25,828 nucleotides of DNA from Chryseosolibacter sp964563295 (GCA_964563295.1 CAZLWX010000050.1:1-25828); one strand, 5' to 3'. Numbered from the stretch's first letter, positions 1 through 8,008 are shown. Made by a program: numbers and translations. Notes: generated from the sequence alone by a model not told the origin.

Positions 1-1049
1 ACTTTCCTCCCAACAAACTCCCCATACTTCCTGGCCGTAGCTGCTGTCGATTTTTTTATTGCTGAAGAGAATTTTCCGAAAGGACGTGTCTCTATGATGA
101 CTCCATCTTTCCCCAATGTGCGTCGCCACAAACCAACGCCCTTGCCGGCGTAGGCGATCAGTGACGTGAATGCCGACTGTTCAATCTTAATCCCGACGCC
201 TAGGATCGCGCTCCGGTCTTTGTAGGCAATTCCATACTCGTCATATGTCGGCAACAACCAGGTCCTGGACGGAATGGAACCACCTGCCCCCTGTCCGGAG
301 TGCCAATAGACGCGGTCACCTATTTTTTCCTTGATCAGTTTCGACTCTACCGGATCCAACGCGGCGATCGCTTCTGCCTTCGTCAGGCCAGCCCACCACA
401 CGAAGTCCCCGATGGTTGCAGGACCATGACTTGTAAAATACCGAAGCGCGAGTTCCGAAAGGGCTTCATCTTTTTCGGGGACGGGATGTGGAGGAACCCA
501 TTCATCCAACAACGCGAAGCGATGCTGCTTGCCGTGCCTTGCCGTGAAACAAATCAAGCCTTCCTGCGCCAGCCACGCGAGAATGTGGAGTCCACGTGTG
601 TCTTTGGTGCTGATCTTGTTCTTCTCCAGGATTTGGTAAAGGTCATCACGCGTCAGTTGCTCACCTCCCTCGAGGGCGGCGAACCAAAGTTTGCGGCTCT
701 TTCTTAAAACTCTGTCGTCAATTCCCTCTTTTCGAAGCATGGGTTTCACACGGCCGAATACGCGGGGTGTGAGGTACCTGAGCATCCAACGTATATCGCG
801 CGGTGTAACGAAGTGAAGTGTACCCCTCATCGGCCATGTGCGGATGAGTTGCTTATCGGTGATCGCCTTCTCGATGTCCGCCTCCTGGACAGTGAAGTTC
901 AAACGTTGACCGATCGACCACAGCGACCCGAGGTAATCCTGCGCCTGAACGGCGCCGAGCCACGAAACGACTTCTCCAGGAGTGGAAAATTCCGGGGCGA
1001 CAAGCTGTTGAGCGTGTAAGCGATGGCGGATGAGCTCTTTGATGGTCAC
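1..1049 (-). CDS. AlkZ-like winged-helix DNA glycosylase, C-terminus cut by window edge
   Basis: The minus strand is open from a GTG at 1049 to the window edge (349 codons). The protein has the hallmarks of the HTH_42 / winged-helix DNA-binding family (PF06224): an N-terminal LHAQQL segment, then GAVQAQDYLGSLWSIGQR at about residues 32-49, then IRTWPMRGTLHFV. The Q35-A-Q37 triad matches the Q-x-Q catalytic motif of AlkZ, the Streptomyces glycosylase that unhooks azinomycin interstrand crosslinks, rather than the Q-x-D motif of the YcaQ/AlkX branch. A later TYDEYGIAYKDR block is also family-typical. Start choice: an in-frame TAG lies 30 bases upstream, there is no ATG, and GTG gives the usual VTIKELIRHRLHAQQL beginning. 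Only a few C-terminal residues should be missing, as the family runs to about 350-390 residues. It lies 30 bases after the DUF1801 gene and is probably cotranscribed. Crosslink repair is inferred from the motif. Confidence 0.8.
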   Translation of the reverse strand, partial: MTIKELIRHRLHAQQLVAPEFSTPGEVVSWLGAVQAQDYLGSLWSIGQRLNFTVQEADIEKAITDKQLIRTWPMRGTLHFVTPRDIRWMLRYLTPRVFGRVKPMLRKEGIDDRVLRKSRKLWFAALEGGEQLTRDDLYQILEKNKISTKDTRGLHILAWLAQEGLICFTARHGKQHRFALLDEWVPPHPVPEKDEALSELALRYFTSHGPATIGDFVWWAGLTKAEAIAALDPVESKLIKEKIGDRVYWHSGQGAGGSIPSRTWLLPTYDEYGIAYKDRSAILGVGIKIEQSAFTSLIAYAGKGVGLWRRTLGKDGVIIETRPFGKFSSAIKKSTAATARKYGEFVGRK

Positions 1050-1079
1050 AATGATCGGGACGCCCAGATGTTTAATCCT

Positions 1080-1451
1080 CTACATCCACTTCACGTCTTT
1101 TTCGCGCAGCTCTTTCACCCGGGAGATTGCCATCTTTGCGATCAACGCCTTTGGCAAGGGTTGATCATAAGGAAGCTGAACCGATCCTCTGCCGGTGACA
1201 AAACCGGATAACTCTTTTTCAAAGGCCTGAATTACCGAGGGTGTCGGCATAAAATTCATGTGGTTGCGAAAGGCCGCAAAGGCAAACAGGATGCGATTTT
1301 CTTCAAAGACCGGGTTTCCCCACTTGATTGTCTCTTTGGCCTTCGGCGCCGCCTTCTTCAATATCGCGCGCAGTTCGCGAAGCTTTGCCTGCGACTCTTT
1401 CGGAGCGGCGGCTATGTACTCGGAAATGGTGGTGACTTTCCCCTTTGGCAT
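1080..1451 (-). CDS. DUF1801 (YdhG-like) domain protein
   Basis: A 123-residue cytoplasmic protein with the DUF1801 pattern (PF08818): TISEYIAAAP near the N-terminus, LRELRAILKKAAPKAKETIKWGNPVF in the first third, a middle LFAFAAFRNHMNFMPTPS strand region, and a C-terminal LPYDQPLPKALIAKMAISRVKE helix. There is no signal peptide. Length equals that of a complete single-domain member. Some relatives are called iron chaperones (YdhG/frataxin-like fold), but that function is not established for this branch, so I keep the domain name. ATG at 1451 is the first in-frame start. The stop is followed after 30 bases by the AlkZ-like gene on the same strand. Confidence 0.82.
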   Translation of the reverse strand: MPKGKVTTISEYIAAAPKESQAKLRELRAILKKAAPKAKETIKWGNPVFEENRILFAFAAFRNHMNFMPTPSVIQAFEKELSGFVTGRGSVQLPYDQPLPKALIAKMAISRVKELREKDVKWM

Positions 1452-1618
1452 CGGTGTCGAAGATACAAATTTTCATAAAACTGAGTAAACACAAGGATCT
1501 GTCGAAGAAGCACCAAATGCCAAGACCTGTTCAAGCCCCGGAACCATTTTTCCCACGCTCGCCCTTGCATCTAAAGGGCGCCACCGCGCTAAATCACGAA
1601 TTCACAATAGCACATCAA

Positions 1619-1678
1619 TCAAAGGCCAAAGGCTAAAGGCCAAAAGCCAAAAGCCAAAAACCAAAAGCTAAAAGCCAA
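1619..1678. repeat. 7-base tandem array, AAAGGCC/AAAGCCA type
   Basis: About eight degenerate copies of a heptamer: AAAGGCC, AAAGGCT, AAAGGCC, then AAAAGCC and AAAAGCT variants. It lies in the 294-base spacer between the DUF1801 start and the stop of the membrane-protein gene. The unit is the reverse complement of the array at 18757-18893, so the two belong to one family in opposite orientation. Apart from this array and the next one, I see no gene in 1452-1745. Confidence 0.8.
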
Positions 1679-1694
1679 CGTCAGCACAATAGCA

Positions 1695-1745
1695 CCACCT
1701 CAACACCTCAACACTTCAACACCTGAACACTCCAACACTTCAACG
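1695..1745. repeat. 8-base tandem array, CAACACYT type
   Basis: Six consecutive octamers of the pattern CAACACCT / CAACACTT / GAACACTC. The last copy runs directly into the stop codon (CTA on this strand, 1746-1748) of the minus-strand membrane-protein gene. The period is 8, unlike the 7-base arrays elsewhere in the window. Confidence 0.75.
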
Positions 1746-2534
1746 CTATTTGAACCACGACGACAACTCAAACACCCTGCTCTTGGTCTCCTGGGCATAT
1801 TGTTCATTGCGAAGCGTTTCCGGAACCTTGTGGTCGATGAACCATTCTGACTTGTAAATCATCAGGAGCAGGTACAAGACCGGAATAAATGAAAAATAGA
1901 AAAGCAGCCTCGGCACTGACTTGGGATTGCGTTTGCTGAGGAGCAGGTACACGTAGGCGGCAACGAGCAGGATGAAGATCGAGATCAGGATATAAATGGG
2001 CGGCATGCTTTCGAGCTCTGTGCGAAAATATTTTACGCGATCGATGCCTCCTTCGATTGTCATGGGGGCATTGCGGTCACCTTCGAAGATCACTTGCCCG
2101 AAAAATCCATCATCCTTTTCCAATGCAGTGAAATCGATGCGAAGCGAGTTGTCGGTCGTGTCCTTGATCACCCGGATGCCTGAAATATCCCGGGCCGTCT
2201 TCAAGACTTTGAAGTCGAGGATCTCCGCGTTTTCAACCTTGACTTTGAGCGGAGCATAAATGTTCTCTTCTTTAATGGTTTCCTTCCCCTGGTTGAAGAA
2301 GTAGAAGTACGCGGATACAACGTCAGAATCGATCGTGTCATTATTCGGTTTCAGCAACCGCAATGGGGCTGTCGCTGCATTGGATTGGTCGATGATGACG
2401 GTCCGGACCGGGTCGACGTAAAAGGTCGGCTCCCGTTCCTTGTCGCCGACATAAAGAAAATAGTATCCAAATACGATCGTGATCAGAATCGACAGGACGT
2501 TACTGATAATGATGTCCATCACACGTTGTGACAT
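1746..2534 (-). CDS. Hypothetical three-helix membrane protein with extracytoplasmic domain
   Basis: I do not recognise a family. With the ATG at 2534 the protein has 262 residues. The frame also opens 21 bases further upstream at a TTG, but the ATG gives a more natural MSQRVMDIIISNVL start, with no charged extension in front of the membrane helix. A helix at about residues 8-28 is followed by a soluble region of about 145 residues rich in beta-type sequence (FYVDPVRTVIID, SAYFYFFNQGKETI, LRIDFTALEKDDGFFGQVIF). Two further helices lie at about 178-200 and 208-227, then a short charged tail. The pattern 'YFYFFNQGKETI...IYAPLKV' resembles transport-neutral extracytoplasmic beta domains seen in other hypothetical membrane proteins, but I assign no role. 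The gene is isolated: a 294-base repeat spacer follows it, and 229 bases without a clear gene separate it from the divergent stress-protein gene. Confidence 0.72.
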   Translation of the reverse strand: MSQRVMDIIISNVLSILITIVFGYYFLYVGDKEREPTFYVDPVRTVIIDQSNAATAPLRLLKPNNDTIDSDVVSAYFYFFNQGKETIKEENIYAPLKVKVENAEILDFKVLKTARDISGIRVIKDTTDNSLRIDFTALEKDDGFFGQVIFEGDRNAPMTIEGGIDRVKYFRTELESMPPIYILISIFILLVAAYVYLLLSKRNPKSVPRLLFYFSFIPVLYLLLMIYKSEWFIDHKVPETLRNEQYAQETKSRVFELSSWFK

Positions 2535-2763
2535 AATGGGGCGGTTGGATCGCAAAATTTAGATAAAAAGAAGGTTAAGCGGCAGGGTAGAGGAAAGCTG
2601 ATAATCCCTGAATCCGCAGAAACGGCTGTTGGTAAATGTCATTGAAAGGCTTTAATGACGGTTTGACCGCTCAACCAGCGGCTGATGCCCAAAAAATAAC
2701 AAGTCAGGAACGGCTCATCCGTGGAACAGTTTTGGTCCAGCCAGGAAGGTAAACACTTTTTAT

Positions 2764-3402
2764 ATGGGGCAGACTGTGATTGGAATATTCAAAAAGAACA
2801 GTGAGGCACAGGAAGCTGTGGCCCGTCTGGTTGCAAGAGGTATTGACCGTGGGGAAATTGATATGGCTTATCCGGAAGCCGAGGAGAGTCGCGCAGACAT
2901 CACGGACCAGGATCACACCCTTGACAGCAAGGTCGGCAACTTCTTTCGGAACATCTTTTCAGACACCGATGACGCCCTTCGGTATGCCGCGGTAGCTCAG
3001 CGAGGTATCACAGTCGCGGTACACACTTCAGATTATGCGCAGGCCGAACAGGTCGCTGACCTTCTCGATGCGTCCGGCGCGCTTAATGTCGATGAGGCCG
3101 CCCGCGTACTGGAAGACAGCATGACGCGGGAGGACCGGAAATACAACATTAGACAGGGCGCCGCCGAACCGAACACGCCCGCGCCGGATTTCAACACACG
3201 CCCCTCATCCAATATTGCGGCCGACTCTGAACGGCAGGTCGAGCCTGATCGGCGCGCGCGGCCAGCTGTGCGAGTCAGGACGAAGATCATCGAAACTCCC
3301 CTTGGACAAAACACCAGACTTCGCGAGGAACGGGTGTGGCTGGAGAAGCCTCCCCACGACCGCGTCGACGAGCACGGTAACGTGCACAAGGAGGGCCAGT
3401 AA
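2764..3402 (+). CDS. YflT-type general stress protein with short DUF2382-like tail
   Basis: A 212-residue soluble protein without a signal peptide. Residues 1 to about 110 match the heat-induced stress protein YflT / GSP17M domain: the opening strand TVIGIFKKNSEAQEAVARL is a typical nucleotide-fold start, and GITVAVHTSDYAQAEQVADLL closes the domain. After a Pro/Ala-rich linker, residues 170-205 (RTKIIETPLGQNTRLREERVWLEKPPHDR) resemble one repeat of DUF2382 (YsnF/AvaK family), which often accompanies YflT-like domains. The ATG at 2764 is the only sensible start. The gene converges with the SIMPL gene, with only 11 bases between the stop codons and no terminator hairpin between them. A role in general or oxidative stress is the usual inference for the family, not shown here. 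Confidence 0.78.
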   Translation: MGQTVIGIFKKNSEAQEAVARLVARGIDRGEIDMAYPEAEESRADITDQDHTLDSKVGNFFRNIFSDTDDALRYAAVAQRGITVAVHTSDYAQAEQVADLLDASGALNVDEAARVLEDSMTREDRKYNIRQGAAEPNTPAPDFNTRPSSNIAADSERQVEPDRRARPAVRVRTKIIETPLGQNTRLREERVWLEKPPHDRVDEHGNVHKEGQ

Positions 3403-3413
3403 TCCATTGGAGA

Positions 3414-4091
3414 TTATTTGATTTCGAACTGGGCGGTAACCTGCGCGCGAAGCTTGATTTTTCGGAATGCAATGGGTTCAGGCGGCGCGTCGGCCTTGAA
3501 CATGCGCGATTCTTCCATGGCCATTCGCGGCTCCATGGGCATTACATCCCAATCGCGCACCATGATGGGCTTGCCGATCTCCGCACCGATGGAGGCGAGC
3601 AAGGTTTCGGCTTTCATCTTCGCATTTTGAAGGGCTTTCGTTTTTAGTTCCAGATGGATCTTTTCATAATCACTGTGATGAAGCCGTGTAATATCGACGA
3701 GGTCAACGGCCACGGAACCCAGGCTTTCCAGGAATTTTTGGAGCTCGTCAGCACTTGTGAGCATGAGTTGATAAGTTTTCGATCGGTAGGCTTCCTGTTC
3801 ACGGCGACGGAATTTGTCGAGCTGTGACCCCGCGTCCGCTAGCTCGAGTCGCTTCCGGTCGATTCCCGCCTTCTTCAATGCATTGAGGAATTCCGCGTCG
3901 ATCTTTTCGAGCGCTATTTTTTGCCGGTTTTCCTCAAATTCTTTAAGCCGGATGATCATGTATATTTCGTTTGGCTCAATTTCCTGTTCAGCTGTGCCAG
4001 TCACTTCAATAAAGTGTTCCTTAGCAGTGTCCTGGCTGAAGGATAGCACAGGCATAGAAAAGAGCATGTAAAGCAGAAAGTGTTTCATCAT
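3414..4091 (-). CDS. Periplasmic SIMPL-domain (DUF541) protein
   Basis: A 225-residue exported protein. The frame is open upstream to 4205, but the upstream part reads as low-quality sequence. The MMKHFLLYMLFSMPVLSFSQ signal peptide begins at 4091, and a GAGGA Shine-Dalgarno lies 9 bases before that ATG, which decides the start. The mature part begins with HFIEVTGTAEQEIEPNEIYMIIRL, the standard opening of SIMPL/DUF541 (YggE-like) proteins. It continues with an AQNAKMKAETLLASIGAEIGKP-like helix and ends in RAQVTAQFEIK. Length is typical. YggE-like proteins are periplasmic or outer-membrane-associated and have been linked to oxidative stress, but their molecular role is unclear. It is divergent from the sigma-factor gene across a 190-base spacer. 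Confidence 0.86.
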   Translation of the reverse strand: MMKHFLLYMLFSMPVLSFSQDTAKEHFIEVTGTAEQEIEPNEIYMIIRLKEFEENRQKIALEKIDAEFLNALKKAGIDRKRLELADAGSQLDKFRRREQEAYRSKTYQLMLTSADELQKFLESLGSVAVDLVDITRLHHSDYEKIHLELKTKALQNAKMKAETLLASIGAEIGKPIMVRDWDVMPMEPRMAMEESRMFKADAPPEPIAFRKIKLRAQVTAQFEIK

Positions 4092-4281
4092 TTTTGATTT
4101 TCCTCGATTAGACCAAAGAACGGGCCATGTTCTCATGGGGTAAGCGTCTGGCGCCTTTAGCCCCGCATCCCCGGAAGGGTTCATAAAGCCGCCATTTTCT
4201 GCCAAATCCCTTAAATTACTCTGTAACCTTGGGCGTATCTCCCGGTAACCAACGCGGATTTTGACAAAAAACGAGGACCTG

Positions 4282-4821
4282 ATGACGGACGAATCGATAA
4301 TGGAGGCCGTGAAACGCGGTGAGCTTCAGCGGGCAACCTTGCTTTTTGAACGGTATAACAAGCGGATCTTCAATTTTCTCGCGCGGATGACGATGAATCG
4401 GCAACTGGCCCAGGACCTGACCCAAAATGTTTTTCTGAGGCTGATCAAATACCGCTCGAGCTACCGCGAAGGACACAAGTTTCAGTCGTGGGTCTTTCAA
4501 ATCGCCCGGAATGTGTTCTCCGACCACTACCAGGCTCATAAGAACAGGTTTTCGGATTACGTCGATGTTGATAAAGTAAGGGACAATATGGCTGACCACG
4601 AAGAATGGATTGACCAGGAGGAGAAAGAAAAGGTGTTGCATGCCTCCATGGCGAAGCTTACCGACGAGCAACGCGAACTGCTGGTGCTAACACGCTTCCA
4701 GCAAATGCGGTACGAGGAGGTTGCGGCGATCATGGACACCACGGTAGCCAATATTAAAGTAAAAGTTCATCGTGCGATCATCAAGCTCCGTGAATATTAC
4801 TTCGAACTCGAAAAGATTTAA
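4282..4821 (+). CDS. ECF-type RNA polymerase sigma factor
   Basis: With the ATG at 4282 the protein has 179 residues, normal for a group IV sigma factor. The frame opens at a TTG at 4261, but a GAGGA site 4 bases before the ATG favours 4282. Sigma region 2 spans about residues 18-84 (LFERYNKRIFNFLARMTMN, then QDLTQNVFLRLIKY and FQSWVFQIARNVFSDHY). Region 4 spans about 123-172 (MAKLTDEQRELLVLTRF, then the helix-turn-helix YEEVAAIMDTTVANIKVKVHRA). It heads a five-gene operon: the anti-sigma gene starts 23 bases after its stop. The promoter probably lies in the 190-base spacer shared with the SIMPL gene, where GTAACC occurs twice, 22 bases apart (4223 and 4245). Autoregulation there is possible but unproven. 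Confidence 0.93.
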   Translation: MTDESIMEAVKRGELQRATLLFERYNKRIFNFLARMTMNRQLAQDLTQNVFLRLIKYRSSYREGHKFQSWVFQIARNVFSDHYQAHKNRFSDYVDVDKVRDNMADHEEWIDQEEKEKVLHASMAKLTDEQRELLVLTRFQQMRYEEVAAIMDTTVANIKVKVHRAIIKLREYYFELEKI

Positions 4822-4844
4822 CCCGCCCCTTAAGGCGTCTTGAT

Positions 4845-5630
4845 ATGGACAAAGAAAAATTACAAAGCACGCTCATCGACTACATCGACAACAAGCTCAA
4901 CTCTGTCGATAGGTTGAATGTGGAGCAACTGCTCATGAAGGATCAGGAGGCGTTTAGACTATATGAGGAGCTGAAGGAGGTGATACACGCTATGCACCGA
5001 TCTGCTCAGCTCGACGCCCCGGGCGACTTGAAAAAGAACTTCGATGCCATGCTTGCGGAGGAGATGGCTGCAGACCGCCGTGGGAAAACCTTTTGGCTGC
5101 ACCCAACATTCTATCGCGCCGCAGCTGCCGTGTTGCTGGTGATTCTGGGAGCTGGGATCGGCTACCTCATCAGTGAGCGCCAAAGCCAGCGTCTGGCAGA
5201 CGTTGAACGAAAACTGCAGGAGCAGGAAGAACAAATGCGGGTCACCAATCAAATGATGGCGATGCTGGCCAACAATGAATCGGCGAGTAAGCGCATGCAG
5301 GGTGTCAATGTTGCCCTGACGATCGATAAGGCCGGCGATAAAATCGTGGACGCATTGGTGAAGGTGATGAATGAAGATCCCAACTCCAACGTCCGGCTGT
5401 CGGCACTCGAGGCGCTTAGCAAGTTTATCGATGAGCAGGAAGTTCGCGATAAGCTGATCCGCTCCCTGCCGGCCCAGAAAGACCCCATCGTGCAGATTGC
5501 GTTAATCCAGCTGCTCGTGAAGATGAAGGAAAAAAGTGTGGTGGACGACTTGCAAAAGATCGTGGATGACGAGGGGACGATCCAGGCAGTACGCGACGAA
5601 GCATATTCAGGTATTTTGAAACTTTCATGA
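4845..5630 (+). CDS. Zinc-free anti-sigma factor with periplasmic HEAT repeats
   Basis: A 261-residue single-span membrane protein. Residues 1-85 form an acidic helical N-terminal domain (IDYIDNKLNSVDRLNVEQLL, FRLYEELKEVIHAMH) as in the cytoplasmic end of Bacteroidota anti-sigma factors. It lacks the His-Cys-Cys zinc motif, and the whole protein contains no cysteine. One membrane helix lies at about 91-109 (YRAAAAVLLVILGAGIGYLI), then a coiled coil at about 112-142. Residues 163-258 hold two or three HEAT-like repeats (DALVKVMNEDPNSNVRLSALEALSKF, KDPIVQIALIQLLVKMKE, AVRDEAYSGILKL). The position directly after the sigma gene supports an anti-sigma role. HEAT repeats outside the membrane suggest a protein-binding sensor domain. 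The name is inference from architecture and context. Confidence 0.8.
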   Translation: MDKEKLQSTLIDYIDNKLNSVDRLNVEQLLMKDQEAFRLYEELKEVIHAMHRSAQLDAPGDLKKNFDAMLAEEMAADRRGKTFWLHPTFYRAAAAVLLVILGAGIGYLISERQSQRLADVERKLQEQEEQMRVTNQMMAMLANNESASKRMQGVNVALTIDKAGDKIVDALVKVMNEDPNSNVRLSALEALSKFIDEQEVRDKLIRSLPAQKDPIVQIALIQLLVKMKEKSVVDDLQKIVDDEGTIQAVRDEAYSGILKLS

Positions 5631-5666
5631 AGGCGAAAATAAACAGTCAGTAAAAACAATCTAAAA

Positions 5667-6428
5667 ATGAAAAACAGGAGTTTGATAATTATAGCCCTTT
5701 TGATGGTGACTTTCCTGACTAAAGGTCAGGAGTATAAAGTTGCCAAGAGTACGGGAAGGCTGGAGCTTAACCTCGGCCGGGTAACAGTGGAAGGGCACTC
5801 GGGAAACGAGATCATTTTCTCGATTCGCGATGGCAAGTTCGAAAAGGACGAGCGGGCTGTTGGCCTCCGTGCTGTGAACAGTCTCGGACTGGAAGACAAC
5901 ACGGGGCTGGGCATTAACGTGACCGACAAGGGGAACGTCGTCGAAGTCTATCAACTGAAAAAAACCAGTTCACCTGACATCAAGGTGCTGGTGCCCAAAG
6001 GAATGATCGTATCATTCAACCACGAGTCTCAATACGGGGGCGATGCCGTTTTTAGAAACATGGGAAACGAGATCGAAATCTCGGCTCAGTATAACAGCGT
6101 TAAGCTGGAAAACGTCACCGGGCCCCTGACAGTGAAGACGATCTATGGACATGTCGAGGCAACATTCGGGACAACCATAAACGACCCGATCTCCATAGTG
6201 TCGATCTACGGCTACGTCGACGTGGCATTGCCGCAGACGACCAAAGCCAATCTGAGATTGAGTACATCGTATGGCGAGATTTATGTCGCCCCGGAGTTCA
6301 AGATTGAGGTGGACCGCCAGGGAGAAATGATCCGGTACAGCGACCGGGTCTCGGGTAAGATAAACGGCGGTGGCATTAACATCGACCTTGGCTGCAACTA
6401 CGGCAAGGTGTACCTCCGGAAGGCCTGA
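5667..6428 (+). CDS. Exported DUF4097-type beta-repeat protein, paralogue 1 (Tyr ladder)
   Basis: A 253-residue protein with a signal peptide (MKNRSLIIIALLMVTFLTKG, cleavage before or after Q21). The mature part is built of short beta strands with recurring x-Y-G-x-V rungs, as in DUF4097 / adhesin-like right-handed beta-helix proteins. The ladder tyrosines are Y123, Y142, Y160, Y181, Y202 and Y245, and the chain ends in NYGKVYLRKA. It is the first of three tandem paralogues behind the sigma/anti-sigma pair, 36 bases after the anti-sigma stop. Paralogue 2 has the same length and aligns essentially without gaps. It is probably periplasmic or surface-exposed and a likely target or input of the sigma system. 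The exact function is unknown for the family. Confidence 0.85.
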   Translation: MKNRSLIIIALLMVTFLTKGQEYKVAKSTGRLELNLGRVTVEGHSGNEIIFSIRDGKFEKDERAVGLRAVNSLGLEDNTGLGINVTDKGNVVEVYQLKKTSSPDIKVLVPKGMIVSFNHESQYGGDAVFRNMGNEIEISAQYNSVKLENVTGPLTVKTIYGHVEATFGTTINDPISIVSIYGYVDVALPQTTKANLRLSTSYGEIYVAPEFKIEVDRQGEMIRYSDRVSGKINGGGINIDLGCNYGKVYLRKA

Positions 6429-6458
6429 TCAAAAAAAGAGTATTAACCGAGTAAGGAA

Positions 6459-7220
6459 ATGAATAGAATAATAATTCTCGCCTGGGGCTTGCTGATTGCG
6501 GCTCCGGCGTGTGCACAAGAGTATAAACTGGCCAAGAGCACCGGCCGACTGGAGATCAGAGAAGTCAATCATGTGGTGATCGAGGGCTATAGCGGCAACG
6601 AGATCATTTTTACTTCCCGCGACCAGGATCGCGAGAGGGATGAGCGGGCAAAAGGGCTGCGAGCGGTGAGCAGCATGGGGCTCGAAGACAATACCGGGAT
6701 CGGCCTTTCAGTGGTTGACAAAGGCGATCACATTGAAGTCCAACAGCTTAAGCGAATGGGTGGACCCGAAATCACGGTCAAGGTTCCAAAAGGCATAAAG
6801 GTGGTCCTCTCACACACCAGTCCCCATGGTGATGAGGTGACGATCAGGAATTTTGAAGGTGAGCTGGAGGTCTCTACTGTTCACAACGATGTCATCCTGA
6901 CCAATACCACGGGACCGATGGAGATCAAGACCGTTCACGGCGACATCGAGGCTTCGCTGGGCGCACCCCTGAAAAGTCCGGTGTCATTGACCTCCGTTCA
7001 CGGTCATGTCGATGTCGCCATGCCAGTGACAACGAAGGCAAACCTTCGGCTCTCCACCAGTTGGGGAGAGATCTTCGTTGACCCGGACTTCAAGATCGAG
7101 ATCGATCGTACCGGCGACATGGTCCGCTATGACGATAAAGTCAGCGGCAAACTGAATGGAGGCGGGATAAACATTGAGCTGGCGTCAGGTCACAACAATG
7201 TATACCTCCGGAAGAAATAG
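6459..7220 (+). CDS. Exported DUF4097-type beta-repeat protein, paralogue 2 (His ladder)
   Basis: A 253-residue paralogue of the preceding gene, 30 bases downstream. The signal peptide is MNRIIILAWGLLIAAPACAQ. It keeps the frame-defining blocks of paralogue 1 (AKSTGRLE, GYSGNEIIF, GLEDNTG, VPKG, TTKANLRLSTS, VSGK-NGGGINI, VYLRK). However, five of the six ladder tyrosines are histidine at identical positions (H123, H142, H160, H181, H245) and the sixth is W202. Additional histidines (H119, H183) lie next to the ladder. In a beta-helix these side chains would stack on one face, so metal binding is a reasonable but untested inference. The tandem arrangement indicates local duplication followed by divergence. 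Confidence 0.85.
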   Translation: MNRIIILAWGLLIAAPACAQEYKLAKSTGRLEIREVNHVVIEGYSGNEIIFTSRDQDRERDERAKGLRAVSSMGLEDNTGIGLSVVDKGDHIEVQQLKRMGGPEITVKVPKGIKVVLSHTSPHGDEVTIRNFEGELEVSTVHNDVILTNTTGPMEIKTVHGDIEASLGAPLKSPVSLTSVHGHVDVAMPVTTKANLRLSTSWGEIFVDPDFKIEIDRTGDMVRYDDKVSGKLNGGGINIELASGHNNVYLRKK

Positions 7221-7249
7221 CACTCATCTTGAAAAATAATAAGTAGTGT

Positions 7250-7987
7250 ATGAGACTCGCAATAATGGTATTGCTGGCAGGTATTGTTTCAACAGCTCCC
7301 GGCCAGACCAATTTTTCGCGATCTATTCCGGTGAAACCTGGACAAAAGATCAATATGCACTTTGACTACCCGGACCTGATTCGGGTGAGCACGTGGGACA
7401 AGAATGAAGTTTCCGTAGTGGGCACGATCAGCATCAACAACGGTGAGAACGATGACGCCTTCGTCTTCGAGTCGAGCGTGAATGGCAACGTGGTTGACAT
7501 ACGCTCAAGCATCCGTGACATGAAGAACCTTCCACAACGGGTCACCGTTATGCGCGATGGTCAGAAAATCGTATTTGCGAACAAGGATGAATTGAGAAAG
7601 TATCAGGCAGAACATGGCAGGGGATTCAATACGATGTCGTGGGGTGTTGACATTGAAATCGAGTTGGAGATCAAAGTGCCTCGCGGCATGGAAACTCGCG
7701 TGGAGTCGGTGTACGGGATGGTGGAAATAATCAACTTTACCGGTCCATTGGTCGTGGAGGCCACCTATGGGGGCGTCGATGCAGCGCTCGCGGAAGGCGC
7801 GACGGGAGAAGTAACGGCTGAAACCAATTATGGGGAAATCTACACCAACCTGGATGTGAAATTTTCAAGTGAGGGCAAAAGTTCAGAGGACTTCCACACG
7901 TTCGTTACTGCCAGGCCCGGAACGGGTCCTCGTTACGCGTTCGAGTCAAAGTATGGAAACGTTTACCTGCGCAAAGCCGCGAATTAA
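7250..7987 (+). CDS. Exported DUF4097-type beta-repeat protein, paralogue 3
   Basis: A 245-residue, more distant relative of the two preceding proteins, 29 bases downstream. The signal peptide is MRLAIMVLLAGIVSTAPGQ. The N-terminal half differs (DYPDLIRVSTWDKNEVSVVGTISI is a classic DUF4097 opening). The C-terminal half has rungs SVYGMVEI, ATYGGVDA, TNYGEIYT and SKYGNVYLRK, with tyrosines at 155, 173, 194 and 235, so it keeps the Tyr form of the ladder. An insertion at about 95-130 (MRDGQKIVFANKDELRKYQ) has no counterpart in the paralogues. It is the last gene of the sigma operon, with a terminator 22 bases after the stop codon. Confidence 0.84.
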   Translation: MRLAIMVLLAGIVSTAPGQTNFSRSIPVKPGQKINMHFDYPDLIRVSTWDKNEVSVVGTISINNGENDDAFVFESSVNGNVVDIRSSIRDMKNLPQRVTVMRDGQKIVFANKDELRKYQAEHGRGFNTMSWGVDIEIELEIKVPRGMETRVESVYGMVEIINFTGPLVVEATYGGVDAALAEGATGEVTAETNYGEIYTNLDVKFSSEGKSSEDFHTFVTARPGTGPRYAFESKYGNVYLRKAAN

Positions 7988-8008
7988 TCTTCAAATACCC
8001 TGATGAAG

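Noticed and set aside
300..707. Plus-strand open frame of 135 codons near the left edge (also 813-1019)
   Set aside because: It lies antisense to a minus-strand frame with clear AlkZ-family motifs throughout; its own translation has no recognisable pattern.
2535..2555. TTG start for the membrane-protein gene (and likewise 4261 for the sigma factor, 11691 for DUF2490)
   Set aside because: In each case an ATG 21 bases downstream gives a better N-terminus, with a Shine-Dalgarno or signal peptide in register.
4092..4205. N-terminal extension of the SIMPL gene to 4205
   Set aside because: The extension places 38 unrelated residues before a complete signal peptide, and a GAGGA site precedes the ATG at 4091.
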